A DNA stretch of 64,000 nucleotides, taken from contig RHPI01003491.1 in assembly GCA_009103225.1 (NCBI GenBank), forward strand, positions 26,601-90,600, given 5' to 3'. The stretch is from Chlorokybus atmophyticus. Its lineage: Eukaryota; Streptophyta; Chlorokybophyceae; Chlorokybales; Chlorokybaceae. This document shows positions 30,086 to 41,589 of the stretch, piece after piece. The notes beneath the pieces are model-generated. The model was not told where the DNA came from, did no database searches, and saw only the letters and a program-made list of their open reading frames with translations. How positions within the stretch are numbered: the stretch's first letter is position 1; each line of letters starts with the position of its first letter. The translations under genes were made by a program, and so were the position numbers.

Positions 30086-32544
30086 ATGGCGCCAGCCTGG
30101 CGTCTGCCTCTGCTGCTGCCGTTACTGTTGCTGCTGCTTGGCTCAGGTAAGAGCTGCCTGTTTAGCTGAGTGCTTGCAGCTGGCTGACGACATGAAACTG
30201 CAACTCCGGCTGCCTTCGCGGCAATGCTTTCGCATGGTTGCTTACGCTCGTGTTTGCTTGAATGCAGCTCGCAAGGCGTCTGCTGTGTCCGACCAGGAAG
30301 GTGAGTGTGATTGCAAGTCTGCCACAAGCACACGCATGCCGCTTGCGTGCAATGTTCTCAGGTTTGGCATGGACTGTGATACACAGGGGTGTGCAGTCAC
30401 ACTCTCATGCTCACGCTCTCGTCGCACCATTGGCAGTTGCGGCTATTCAGTCGCTGCAGGCGGCCGTCTACTATGTGGATGGCGCCGGCAAGCAGGTGCA
30501 GGGGCCTCCCCTCTGGCCTTCCAACCTGACCGGCTACAACGTCTGCAATCTTTCTGGGATCTCTTGCACCAACGGAGCCATTACGACCTTGTGAGTGACA
30601 ACTGCGTGCTCTTGTTGTTGGAACTAAGACTTGATGTTGTCACTGAGTCACTCAGTTCTGACACATTGCATATCTGTCAGGGACTTGTCTTATAAGACAA
30701 GCAAGTACCAAAAGCTCCAGAATAACCAGCCCTTGACCGCGCTCAACAAACTCACCAACCTGCAGAAACTGTAAGTTTGCTGCACAACGGCATTGATTGT
30801 TCTTACAGGTTGTTCGGCAACATGTTCAGAGGCTGCTGGCTTCGTGGGCCGACCCTTATCCAGACATCTCTCAATCACCATTACATGTTCTTTGCTACGC
30901 AGATACCTCCAGGGCAACGCTTTTACTGGTCCGCTACCCAATCTAAGCGGTCTCACCGGCTTGGTCGAATTGTAAGTTGCTACTGAGGTTTAACTATGAG
31001 ATCCGTGCCATGGGCTACTATTTACTGCAGCTGCCTCTGAGATTGCGCATTGCCAGACACTCTTCTTATTGACCTTATTATGTTGACATGTCATTGATGC
31101 ACTGCGGGCATACTTTAAGAGATTGTGTACGTGGGTGCAGGTTGCTGGGTTACAATGCATTTTCTGGAACATTGCCGCCCGAGTGGAGTAACCTCAAAAA
31201 CTTGAAGTTCTTGTAAGTGCATGACAGGGTTCTACTGGTAGCACTCATGCTTCTCTTGTTTGCGATGACCGATGTTGTTGAGGCTGACATGCATACATTA
31301 TGATGCAGATCCCTTAGTGACAACCCGCTCTCGGGGCCGTTGCCGCCAACATGGGGCAATTTGATCAACCTACAGCGGCTGTAAGTAACATACCGTGCAT
31401 GTTCAACGGGTTGTCATACCCATGACACATTGTTCCACTCGATCTCTTATATGTGTTTGTAGCATGTATTACTATGTGTGACATATGGTGCATACTTGTG
31501 GTTGTGCAGCGAAATGTCGACGAACAGATTAGTTGGCGAGTTACCGTACGAGTGGGGTAGCTTGACAAACCTCAACTACATGTAAGTGCTAATCAAGAGT
31601 AAGCATTTTTGTTCATGATTGGCCTGGTGATCACCAGGCAAACTCGCTTGTTTTGCATACCAGTGAAAGGACTTCTCTCATGGTAACACTTACATACATG
31701 AGCAGGTATCTGAGCAAGAACCAGCTTGCAGGACCTTTGCCAAGCGCACTGAGCAATCTGGTCAACCTAAGCTATTTGTGAGTCATAAGATGTTTCAGCT
31801 AACGAGCTGTTGTAGCTATCAGCGTGATGCATGTGTTGATTTATATGATTTATGCACGACAGTTTCATGACGTGTGCTTCATGCAACTTACGATGCAGAA
31901 TGGTGGTTTTGCAGAGATCTGACAGGCAACAAGTTTTTTTGGGTGATACCGTCCGAGTGGGGCAGATTGACCAATCTGCGCACCATGTAAGTAATGGCGG
32001 TCATGAATGCGGACGTGTTTTCTTTGCAAGAGTGACTCAATTGTCTATGGACTGTTCACTAGCAAGGCAAGAGTCCTGCATGCTAACATTTGGCTGCATG
32101 GTTAGATATCTTGGTAACAACCAACTTTCTGGACCATTGCCGAGCACATTGAGCAAACTGGTCANCCTACAAACTGTTCACTAGCATTCAAGGCAAGAGT
32201 CCTGCATGCTAACATTTGGCTGCATGGTTAGATATCTTGGTAACAACCAACTTTCTGGACCATTGCCGAGCACATTGAGCAAACTGGTCAGCCTACAAAC
32301 TTTGTAAGTTGCAACTCTTGCTCATCAACCCTTGCTATGTACCAGTTGCTGTAATGCACGTATGGCTCTGACTCTCGTATGCACAATGACATGCTTCACT
32401 GTGCGCAGTGATGTACACGGCAACGCTAAACTTTGCGGAAACTCTCCCGCCCTCAGTCCAAGCGTGCGTTACACCGATTACAGTGGCACTAGCATTGGCA
32501 GCGACTGCCCATCGTCCCGGTGGGTGTGCAGTTGGCAGCCATGA
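30086..32544 (+). CDS. Secreted leucine-rich repeat protein, copy B
   Basis: The exons of copy A are all present: 30086-30146, 30268-30300, 30437-30590, 30681-30770, 30903-30971, 31141-31212, 31309-31380, 31510-31581, 31706-31777, 31915-31986, 32232-32303 and 32409-32544. Together they give 324 residues, nearly identical to A; the first residues, signal peptide, caps and repeats are as described there. Differences include Thr to Asn in the N-terminal cap and Asn to Lys in a repeat. Between the tenth and eleventh exons here an extra, incomplete copy of the repeat exon (32106-32175) is present next to a single N and lacks a proper donor. It is treated as an assembly artefact and left out of the model. 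If it were real, the protein would need to skip it. Confidence 0.75.
32106..32231 (+). repeat. Extra partial copy of an LRR exon with its 5' intron, next to an N
   Basis: The exon at 32106-32175 duplicates 32232-32301 but breaks off before its donor. It contains N at 32165 and is joined to a second copy of the preceding intron (GTTCACTAGC), with four extra bases (TTCA) at the join. Confidence 0.7.
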
Positions 32545-32579
32545 TGGAAGTGTGGGTGCAGTAAGACCCGCTCTCTCAG

Positions 32580-32940
32580 TCTTTCACCAATCGACTAGAG
32601 CCTCTTCGAGTGTATTGCCAGCAGAAGGCCTGCTGCTTCAAGTGCCAGTGCACACCCCATCATCTGTTCTTTTCCTTCAACCGGAGCAACCGCGTCTGCA
32701 ATCTGTATGCCTTGGCTGCGCGGACCCCTACCTGCCTCCCTTACAGTACATAGTTGCCACCTGGGGTGGTGATAAAGCTTGTGGTAGTTACTCAACCCGT
32801 GCATTGCATCTCCCTCCCAAACCTGCTTCCTTGGCGGTGTTATTGTAGTCATAAACGTGGTGTCACACATGCCCAGTAGTCAAGCTTATTTAGATTTCAA
32901 GAGACATCCCACCATAGTTTGCATACCCAAACCCAAACCC

Positions 32941-33031
<91 letters not shown>

Positions 33032-33032
33032 N

Positions 33033-33065
<33 letters not shown>

Positions 33066-33832
33066 GTGTGTGTGTGGTGCCAACATTAGAGTACGAACTC
33101 TTTGAACAATTTCACGTACATATGCAATCTGCAATACTGCACTACAGCTTTCAGTCTGCCAGTGGCCTTTTGGTCAGATTGTTGGATGCCTCATCATGGT
33201 TGTGGGTGAGCGCTGATGTATACATGTGAATCCATGCACATCTCTCTGCAATACTAAGCAGCCTGCGGTCCCAAGGACCATGCCAGCAGCTTCTCCTCCT
33301 CTTCCTTCTCCTCCTCCAATGTCTCCTCCTTCGCACGCACCTCCACGCGCATGTTCATGCAACCTCGCTGTCGTGCAACAGTGCAAAATCAGCACACTAC
33401 CTGCTTGCTTCATGTTGTAATTCTGTGTCTATGTTACACAAACGAGCAACATGCACGCAATCATGCACCTTCCAGTGCAGCGCAGCGCAACCAGCAGCAT
33501 CTGGCTCCAAGGTCTCTCCCCTGCGCAAGGAGTTTGCCGCCACCTCCTTGTGGGGAGAGTCTCTGCGCTGTGTAGGCGGTGTTTTTTTAATTACCTCCAA
33601 CGGTCAAAGCAGTTGCAAGCACGTACTTGCAACTCAGTATTCTGAGGAAGGCAGTTAGCATATTTGAATGCCTACCTTACTTATATGTGACTTGTGGTAG
33701 GCATTGATGTGAGTGAGTGCGACACGCTCCTTGAACATTCCACAGTTTGACGTATTCAACATCCCGTGGTATGCATGCGCAAGCTGTTGTATCACGCACA
33801 GCACCAGCTACCAAAACAACCATGCGTTGACA
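32580..33832 (+). other. Possible Cys- and Pro-rich exons, copy B, left part
   Basis: Counterpart of 6710-7899 with the same coding-like blocks: VYCQQKACCFKCQC near 32610, and the Pro/Ser hinge near 33280-33340. A 2-base insertion near 33396 and changes around 33580 fall between the blocks, as expected for introns. The block FNIPWYACASCC near 33753 is cut shortly afterwards by the CACTA insertion. Confidence 0.3.
32943..33076. repeat. Expanded (CT)n then (TG)n microsatellite with one N
   Basis: More than 50 CT units, an N at 33032, then GTGTGTGTGTG. The length is uncertain because of the N. Confidence 0.9.
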
Positions 33833-34734
33833 CACTACAGTTTTCTGGCTGGATTCAGACGTTGCAATATCAGTTGTATGCAGCTTGAAAACAGTTACAA
33901 AGTGTTGACACAAGAACGTCTTAAAATGTCAGTCTCGGTGTCAGACATTAACGACTTAAACGCATGCTCTTCGCTAGCTCTCCTACCATTAGCAGAGGTG
34001 CTAACTTTCAGTCGTAACGAACTGAAACTGCACTGCGTGCATGTTGAGGCTTACAATCACAATTTGGTTAATGAGCAATTCAATGAATTTCAATTCACAG
34101 GCAATGTCTTATACACATATCTATTATCAAATTGCTGCTAATCAGCGCTGACTAAGAGATTGTATTACTACACAAGCCTGCCGCATTGCCCAATACACGA
34201 GTAAAGCAGCTTGGCTCGTCTGAAGAATGCCGAAGTATACCAAACTCCCACGCTTCTGCAGTCAGACACAGCCATATACACAGCTGGATTAACATGCACA
34301 CATAACACACATGTACTCACCATCTGCGCGCGCGTGCGTGCGTGCGTATGCATGTGCGCGTGCGCGTGCGCGTGGGCATGTGTGTGTGCCTTCTCTTGCA
34401 TTGATAACGATGTTGCAGCAGCATAGCGGTGCCTTGCAGCACTCACGTCCAGAACCTTGCAACGAAAACCGGGATGCTCAAAGCCGCAAGCAACCACGCA
34501 TGCATATGTATACTGCTGCTCCGCTCATGCGCTCACCTGCTTTGCAGCACGTTCGGCCCGTTGTTTGCCATGTAACTGTCGTGAAACCCATCGCCATAGC
34601 ACAGTAGTGATGTACGATCTACCTGAAATGCGACCTTGTCATCATCGAGACAAACGCCTACCCTCTGGCATGGACCTGCCCGTAGCTTTGCAACTATACC
34701 TGGGGATATTGCTGCCGTTCGCTGCAAGCTCAGT

Positions 34735-34783
34735 CTCTCACAGCGCCAACGCCGTGTAGTACACGGTGTTGGCGATCTGAGAA
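34735..34783. repeat. Near-perfect palindrome inside the CACTA element
   Basis: CGCCAACGCCGTGTA pairs with TACACGGTGTTGGCG around a 1-2 base centre, extended by an outer TCTCA and TGAGA. Confidence 0.8.
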
Positions 34784-35562
34784 ATACAGCACTGCAATGT
34801 ATGGCGAGCAAGGGTGTGCTCGGCAGCAATGAAAGGGCGTGTTGCACAATAACTTAAATCCAGCGCTCTGAATAGCTCTTACGCAGCGAGCTCACCTGGC
34901 ACAGACTGACTGGAAGGGATGCACTCCTTGTGGTTCACATCCAATCCAACTATAAAATGGGAGATTCAAGAAACGTAACTTATGTTGAACAGCACTTTTA
35001 CAAATTGTCATGCAAGCTTGTACACCGTGTAGTGGCTGCTTTGTTCAAGGCTTCAAGAGCAGAGAAAACAGCAGTCGGTGCCACACATTGTCTCTATTAA
35101 TGTTACAGCTACAGTTACAATAGCTTACAATATCTTTGACGACCTAGGTGCAAAGGCCTTTGAATTGTTCATAGCACAATGTCTACTGGTGCGCATAGAC
35201 ACTGGGGAAAGCAAGACGGAATTGCTGCCATTGAAAGAATAAGCATGCATGCAACTAACACCAAGCTTGCTGGCATAACACCTATGCACGTGCTGAAGCA
35301 TGCTGCAGTGCCGCGAGTACATAATTTCAATAACTGCAAAACGCAGCAAGCAAAGTTGTCACGCAGGAAGCAGAGCGTCACCAACACAAAGCCAGCAAGC
35401 ACTCCAACAAAAAAGTTAGCGTAGTATACTCACTAGCTGTAGCACTACGTAGTGAGCAAGCAAATTCCAACTGCAGCGGCAAGCTTACAGTTGTCACCAA
35501 CAGAAACAAAACTATCGCTCCATCAGTATATGACATGATGGTCATGTGCTGCAGCTAGCTGA

Positions 35563-35607
35563 GCAGCAAGCAACTCTCAATCAACTTGGTTGACAGTTGC
35601 TTGCTGC
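35563..35607. repeat. Hairpin inside the CACTA element
   Basis: GCAGCAAGCAACT pairs with AGTTGCTTGCTGC, with an inner partly paired CAATCAACTTGGTTGAC. A second stem (GTTCCAGCT with AGCTGGAAC) follows at about 35629-35654. Confidence 0.8.
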
Positions 35608-38010
35608 ATACAGCTAGCTGGTTCCTAGTTCCAGCTGTCGTAGAGCTGGAACTACAGGCACCAATGAAACAAACCTAGCAAGCACTTGTTTCAGGAACAT
35701 GAGCTGCGTGCTACAGCTAGCTAGCTGAACATAAAAGCGTTCATTAGGGTGCTTTCACGGTAAGCTGCAATCAATGTCACACTGACGGTCATGTGTTTTC
35801 ACCTTCAAGGTTTTCATGATGTGTGACTGGAGCACGCTCTTCAAGCCATACGGTGTGAGGAGACTGCAGCTGCAGACTGCCGCTCGGTGCTTGTCGGCGC
35901 TTAGCTAGCCGTGCGTCCAGCTGAAGCAAGCGCAGTTTGCTTTCTCCTTCTCCTTCTCCTCCGCCTCTGCTACTACTACTGCTACTACTTGTCTAGCATC
36001 CTCCATTGTCATGGGATGATTGCATGAAACACTGGCAGATTGTTTTATACAAACCTGGCTGCGCTTTCAACAGCTCCTGCCCAAGCTATGCCCCCCTGCC
36101 TGGACGTCGCCTTTGCCTGCTACTGCTTACAATTTGCCGCCTGCTTGCAGTTGCTACCTACTGCTGTAACTGCCGCCTACTACCACCGCCGGCTGAAAGC
36201 AATCACCTGGTATGCTGCTCAGGCTCTGGGCCCTTCCCATGCATGCGGCCATGCAATGCTTGTACACTAACGGGAATAACGATGGGCATTACCGCTAGAT
36301 GTACATGCAAAAGAATGAAGTCACATCATTGGCACCCGAATCTATGAAAGCAACAGGCGTAATTAGGGTTTGCCACGTGCATGCGGCAGCATGCATGTGG
36401 TGCAGGGTTGTCGCCGCGCCGGAGGGGGAGTGGCTGCAAGAGCATGGGGACGAGGAAGGAGGTGGAAGAGACGTAGAGCAAGGAGAGAGCAGGAACGCTG
36501 GAAGCGAGCAGGCCCCACTCATTATTGCCATGATGGCCACGGTATGTTTGATTGCTTTTTGCCTTGGCCGATGTTATAGTCTGGTGCAACGAGCATGTTT
36601 GACATCAGGAGTATCCTACACAGTGCATTGACAGATCTGATTGAAGCGTAGTACCAGAATGACACATGCGCATCATGCGCTTGCTTAAACGCAGTCAGCA
36701 GCCGCCAAGAACGGCGATGTGCACTGATGCTCGTTGTGCCGGAGCCCACCTCTTGGCCTGAATCACTGCCATGCACGCAATGCAAGTCATGCATGGCATG
36801 CGGTGGTAGTCACTAGCAGCGTTTCGTCCACACTTGTGCAACATACCTGTGTCCCATGTACACAGTATGCATACCAGTATGGTTTTCAATCGCCGCACAC
36901 AATGCGTTCACGTGGACAATCACACCGTGTGATGGGCCACAGCTACAGACGCACACATCAGGATCCGTGCGTGCTCATACCACGCATGCGCCATGCAACT
37001 GTCATTGCACCCGAGCACGCATGTGCATGCCCGCGCGTGCACAAGCCCACACACATGCGTGCACACAAGCGCACCCACATATAGGTGCTGATGAACGGTT
37101 TCTGCTATTTCGGGAGCAGTCTCAGCAACTGTAGAAATGGTAGAGCACGTGGTGATTGTTATCCGTGAGGTCGCGTAATGTGTGTGTGTGTGTGTGTGTG
37201 TGTGAAGAAAGGGAGAAGCAAACATTTGCGGGATTGAAGGACTCCTTCAATGGCGGCCATCAGCGTGCAACAACAATAAAGACAGTTCTATCAGCAGGGG
37301 CGTTGGCAGGTTTGTGTCTTGTGTTGGTTTGTGTGTGTGCGCGCGTGCGGGTGCGCGCGTGGGTGAGAGATAGTTAACACAGACGGGCAGCCTTTGTCAA
37401 CAGCAGCTTCATTCAATACTGCGCACATTGAAGGCTCACCAGCCGCAGCAGTTGAAGGTGAGCCTGCAATGGCGGAACCGGCATCAGCGTACTTCCAGCA
37501 GTGTGCTCGCGATTGCTGGTCGTCAGTTTGTGGTCGGCTGCTATCAACACTACTTGCATTGCCCCTGCTGCTCCCGCCAGGCTGGGATGGCTGCAGAGGG
37601 CGTCAAACTGTCGACAAGACAGAAGGGCAAGGCAAAGGCGAAATCAGTAATTCAACGCAGACCTCTCAGTCCTCTCGTTACTTCACGTTCATCCACGCAT
37701 ACATACATGATGACTTGGTTTCAGTCACAGTTATTCTGTAAGGACTCGGACCTTGAGCATTGGCCCTCTCGCTGATCAGAAATTTCACCGCTGAAAATCA
37801 GTTATGCAGCTGATAATCAGCACAAAACTACTGACTCAAGGGATGACCAGTGGACAAGATGAGATACTAACTACTGAGTTTCAGCTGTTCGTTCAGATGT
37901 GAACGTCGGACACCTGCTATTGCACTTAAGTTCAGCAGCTGACAACTTACTTTAAGACGGCAAGGACTGACATTCAAGTGTCTGAAACAGGCAAGATTTC
38001 TGTAGTGACA

Positions 38011-38730
38011 AGCTTCAATGTAGGAGGCATCATGATGTCCCTTGGGTTATGTTGGATGTTCAACTCTACAGATACCGTGTGACATGCTTTCAACAGTCCC
38101 CCTTAGTAGACAACGTCCAGTTGTACATACAGAGCGTTAAGTTGCACCAAGTGTTCCAACAGAAAACGCCAGCGCCACCAACAACGACCAGACCGCAGAC
38201 CCAAAGGACTCCACCCGCTGCATCTAAGTGTGTGCGCTGGTGTGTGTGCGCACGGGAGCTTGTGCATAACTGTTTGCATGTCCGCATGTACGTGCATGCT
38301 CTCCCAAGAGAGTGTGCACACACTTGTATGGCTTGCTGGTGCTTTCTGCACAGGGCCCAAGGCCTGTCCAGAAGGATTTGGGTATATCGCCATGTGGGGC
38401 ATGCATCAATGTCCGCACATGGTGCATCAAGCAGTCTGTGTGCAACTCACTAGGCTGCCTCAATGTGTGTGCAGCACCAAGATTTTGTTACTTACGATTC
38501 TCCACACTTTGTATGTATTGTGGCGACTCTGAGTTGTCTGGCAGTAAGCCTTGTCGGCATTATTTCGGCTTCACTGTAGCAGCTGGATGCGAGGGCATTT
38601 GCAAAAGTGCAGTTTGCCTCCTTGCTGAAGCTCACCTACCCTAATCCTGCCTGTTTTCCTCATTGCTTTGACCTCTACAAAGTTCCAGTCCCCTCCAACT
38701 ACTGCCCAACCCGCCGGTGGAAGGGATGAG
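38011..38730 (+). other. Possible Cys-rich exons, copy B, right part
   Basis: Counterpart of 7903-8622, with small indels. It contains the final block LKLTYPNPACFPHCFDLYK ending in TGA at about 38727-38729. If these are exons, the transposon lies in or just after one of them. Confidence 0.3.
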
Positions 38731-39770
38731 GAAAGCGAAGAGAAAAAAAAAACGGCGCTCCTCCGAAGAGTTTGGTGAGTAGACATAAATCAAAATGAGG
38801 ATGCCCCCCTCCCAACAAAAACGTACCCAGCAGCAGCGAGAGGGGACTGCCACCCCCCTCATCAGTCAGCATGTGTTGCCACGAGTGGGGGTAGAGTATT
38901 CCAACACCTCCACTGTTGCCGTGCGACGCAGCCCATACTGACCGGCCTGCCCAGAAGCGCTTGAGCCAGGAGGCGTGCCTAGAGTTAGTGATCTTAGTTC
39001 CCTGAAGAGAGAGAGCGTGAAAGCGCCCGCACCGCCACTCCTGTAGGCGCGCAAGCAAAGCTAGACGCTTAGAAACGCCAGAGCTGGAACGCACATTGGC
39101 AATGCCCTGCACATTTTAGGAAGTAAATGATAGCAAGGTTTATTATGGTATCAGCGGAAGAAAGGAAAGTAAAAACCTAGACGCCGGGGTGCTTGCAGAA
39201 GTGAGCCCGTGTGGTAGTCGTCAGCAGCCAAAGCTGTGGCAACCGCGTCCTCATAGGTGACGCAACAAAGGAAAAAGACACAAAGCCTGCTAGTGCAGCG
39301 CATGTAGCAATCATGGTGACATACCGTCATGCTTGCGTTTGGCGGTTCTGAGTTGGGCACCTGCTGGAGCTGCTCCGAAGAGAGGGCTCGGGGGCGGAGC
39401 CGCTCGACGTGCGGAGGGCCTGCAGCTGGCTCACGGGGGGAGTGCTGTACGAACTGCGTGCGTCCAGCTCTGAGCCGGCGTGATGCCACTGCCTGACTGC
39501 GTTCAGGAGGGCTTGACCCAGAGACTGAGATCTGCCCAGAGTGCAAGAGGCCACATGATTACTCCACTCGGAGAGCGTGCACCACTTTTGCGAAGAGTGT
39601 GGGAGGGCCATCATGTTCTCTGGAGCAGCCACAGGGACAAGCGCGTACGCGGTGGACACGCCTGACACCTCAAGACAACGGAGGGTCACGTTGTTCATCC
39701 AGTACTCCAGCTCCAGCTCAAAGCTGGTCTGAGAGCGGGGCATGGACACTTTACCAAGGGCGTCCAGCAC
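38731..39770. other. Counterpart of 8623-9671, no settled gene
   Basis: Same minus-strand open frames as in A. The 38699-39112 frame is identical in protein to A. The 39327-39770 frame has four amino-acid changes. Confidence 0.3.
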
Positions 39771-40548
39771 CTACTTGCACCACCAGCCTTCCGGAGAGTC
39801 ATGTGTGTGTGAAGGAGGCGGGGCACGGATGAACTTGGGGCTGGTAGTGTGCCCAGGGTTAGTGAGGAGCATTGCCGCCGGTGAGGCAGTAGAGTGCGCT
39901 CTGCGGGTGACCACAGGGACAAGCAGTAGGCGGTGGGGATCCGCCTCAATGCTGAGTCCTGCTGCGCGGAGCCAAGAAGAGAGGGGTTGAGACTGCGGGG
40001 CCACCTTCACAAGCGGTGGCGGGCTTGGAAGGGGTGATGGCGCCGTTGATATGGCCGGCGGCGGGGGCATGCGATGTGCCTCCTCCGCCTCCGCAGCTGT
40101 ATCCTCGATGAGGAGGTCTTTATCATCTTCTAGCATGTCCGCCCTTGAGGACGACTCTTGGAGAGGAGAAGAGCGGCTAGCCGACTGGCTGGCTTGAGCT
40201 GCTTGCGCGGTGACAAGTCCTGCTGGGGAAGATCCCCACACTGAGTAGCCATCGGCTGTGAGAAAGGAGGAACTGGCTGCGGGCCAACCGTGGGCATAGA
40301 GCCGAAGTGAAACCCTTCAAACTGAGTGGGGGGAGGGCGGGAGCGGTGCTCTGCACCCACCTGCTGCGCGGGCCCGCGTGCTGCTGCGCACCAAAGTTGG
40401 CACGTCCGCTTGCTGGCTTTGTAATAGCCGGGGTCTTGCGCTTCGCTCGCTTGGGGCGCTGAGTCTGCCATCCTTCCGAATCCCGAAGGGGGAGGGGGAT
40501 GGAGTGGCTCTGTCGTAGCAGACAGACACTCCACAAAGCCCGCGGCAT
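39771..40548 (-). CDS. Unidentified Pro-rich, probably nuclear protein, copy B
   Basis: Exon 1 is 40548-40361 and exon 2 is 40188-39771, giving 201 residues. It has two extra residues (Ala-Glu) from a 6-base insertion relative to A. The base missing relative to A near 40210 lies inside the predicted intron. The basic PKRAKRK stretch and acidic block are as in A. The same doubt about the exon 2 frame applies. Confidence 0.4.
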
Positions 40549-41098
40549 TTTAGACAGTTGTTTATCTAAACATTTGTGTCCATAATTCAGTTAACTGTGT
40601 TGTCATTGTGAATCGCCAGTGATAGCTGAATGTTGAAACATTTGTATTTATATTACATGCAAATGTGTTTGTAATAGAGACTAACACGGATAGACACATG
40701 CAGCTTGCATTCAGATGCTACAAATGTATTCTTGGATGCAATAGTCTAAGAATGTGTGCCCTTTAGTGAGTATGTCAATCTGTAGTATAGATGTTTGCAT
40801 CTTTAATTGAAATGCCTATGAGTTTTTTTCAATGTACATATGAGTATTTCAGATGCAAAAAGACATGATATGGATTGCAAATGAGCCATGACATATGCAA
40901 TTGGTACAACAATATTTGTTCTGAACACTAGGGCCTACTGCTAGGCAATGGTACCTAACCAACACTGTAGTGAACATACATATGTCCATCCAACTAGCAC
41001 AAGCACTACGTCCAGACACTCTGTACGACATGTAGACACTGGGCTCCGTATCTGACTCCACCCCACTGGCTCCATGTAAAACCCTGCCACGCACCTCC
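40549..41098. other. AT-rich intergenic, no gene seen
   Basis: Counterpart of 10445-11001 with scattered substitutions and small deletions. Confidence 0.5.
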
Positions 41099-41162
41099 TG
41101 TAACAATTGGGGCCACAAGGCTATGGTAGTAAAAGACACTACCATGAGTGAGGTCTGTCACA
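41099..41162. repeat. Short LTR-like direct repeat, left copy, unit B
   Basis: Same unit as 11002-11070, with five bases (CGACC) missing. Its partner is at 41510-41589. Confidence 0.5.
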
Positions 41163-41423
41163 ATCTATCCCAATGTGTGACATTCCTCCCCAATTTAACA
41201 CATGAGTTCCTTATAATAATCCATTGAGGCACTAGCCCACATCGCCGTGTTCGCAGCCGTACCACGACTGGTCTACCCGCGGCCTGTTGGATCCGGGCCA
41301 CGAACGGTCCTGACCGACCGAACGGCGATCTGCCATCGCAGCGCGACCGCTCACGCGGCCTTGGCTTGAACTGGCTCGGCGCGCAGGTCGTGATCCCGCG
41401 CCCAGCCTCAGGCAAGCCGCCTC

Positions 41424-41545
41424 AAATGTTCTTATTTATTTATTTTTACCTTGGATCTACATCAGTCCCCTACGGGAATTCAACCTGAGACGTCAAGCTC
41501 CGTTACCATTGTAACAATTGGGGCCCGACCACTAGGCTATATTTT
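41424..41545 (-). mobile_element. tRNA-like SINE candidate, unit B
   Basis: Minus-strand A box TAGCCTAGTGGTC, B box GGTTGAATTCCC and an A-rich tail in the same layout as in unit A. Confidence 0.5.
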
Positions 41546-41589
41546 ATATATGGTAGTAAAAGACACTACCATGAGTGAGGTTTGTCACA
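41510..41589. repeat. Short LTR-like direct repeat, right copy, unit B
   Basis: TGTAACA to TGTCACA, with the same AT-rich inserted 11-mer as the right copy in A. Confidence 0.5.

Larger units (their letters stand above)
33833..38007. mobile_element. CACTA-type (CMC/EnSpm) DNA transposon, non-autonomous
   Basis: The 4175-bp insertion starts CACTACAG and ends CTGTAGTG. The first 40 bases and the reverse complement of the last 40 match imperfectly (CACTACAG, TTCAGAC and a TCAGT block in the same order). It is flanked by the 3-bp duplication ACA (33830-33832 and 38008-38010). The empty site with a single ACA is at 7900-7902 in unit A. Subterminal words such as CGTCTTAAAATGTCAGTC on the left recur inverted on the right (CTTTAAGACGG, GACTGACATT), as expected for this superfamily. 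None of the open frames looks like a transposase, so it probably relied on another element. The interior has TG-rich tracts (near 34325-34385, 37179-37205 and 37329-37365) and several hairpins. Confidence 0.85.

Noticed and set aside
32857-33134. Ser-Leu and Arg-Glu repeat proteins
   Set aside because: They are translations of the CT microsatellite.
33833-38007. A transposase in the CACTA element
   Set aside because: None of its open frames shows transposase-like motifs or adequate length.
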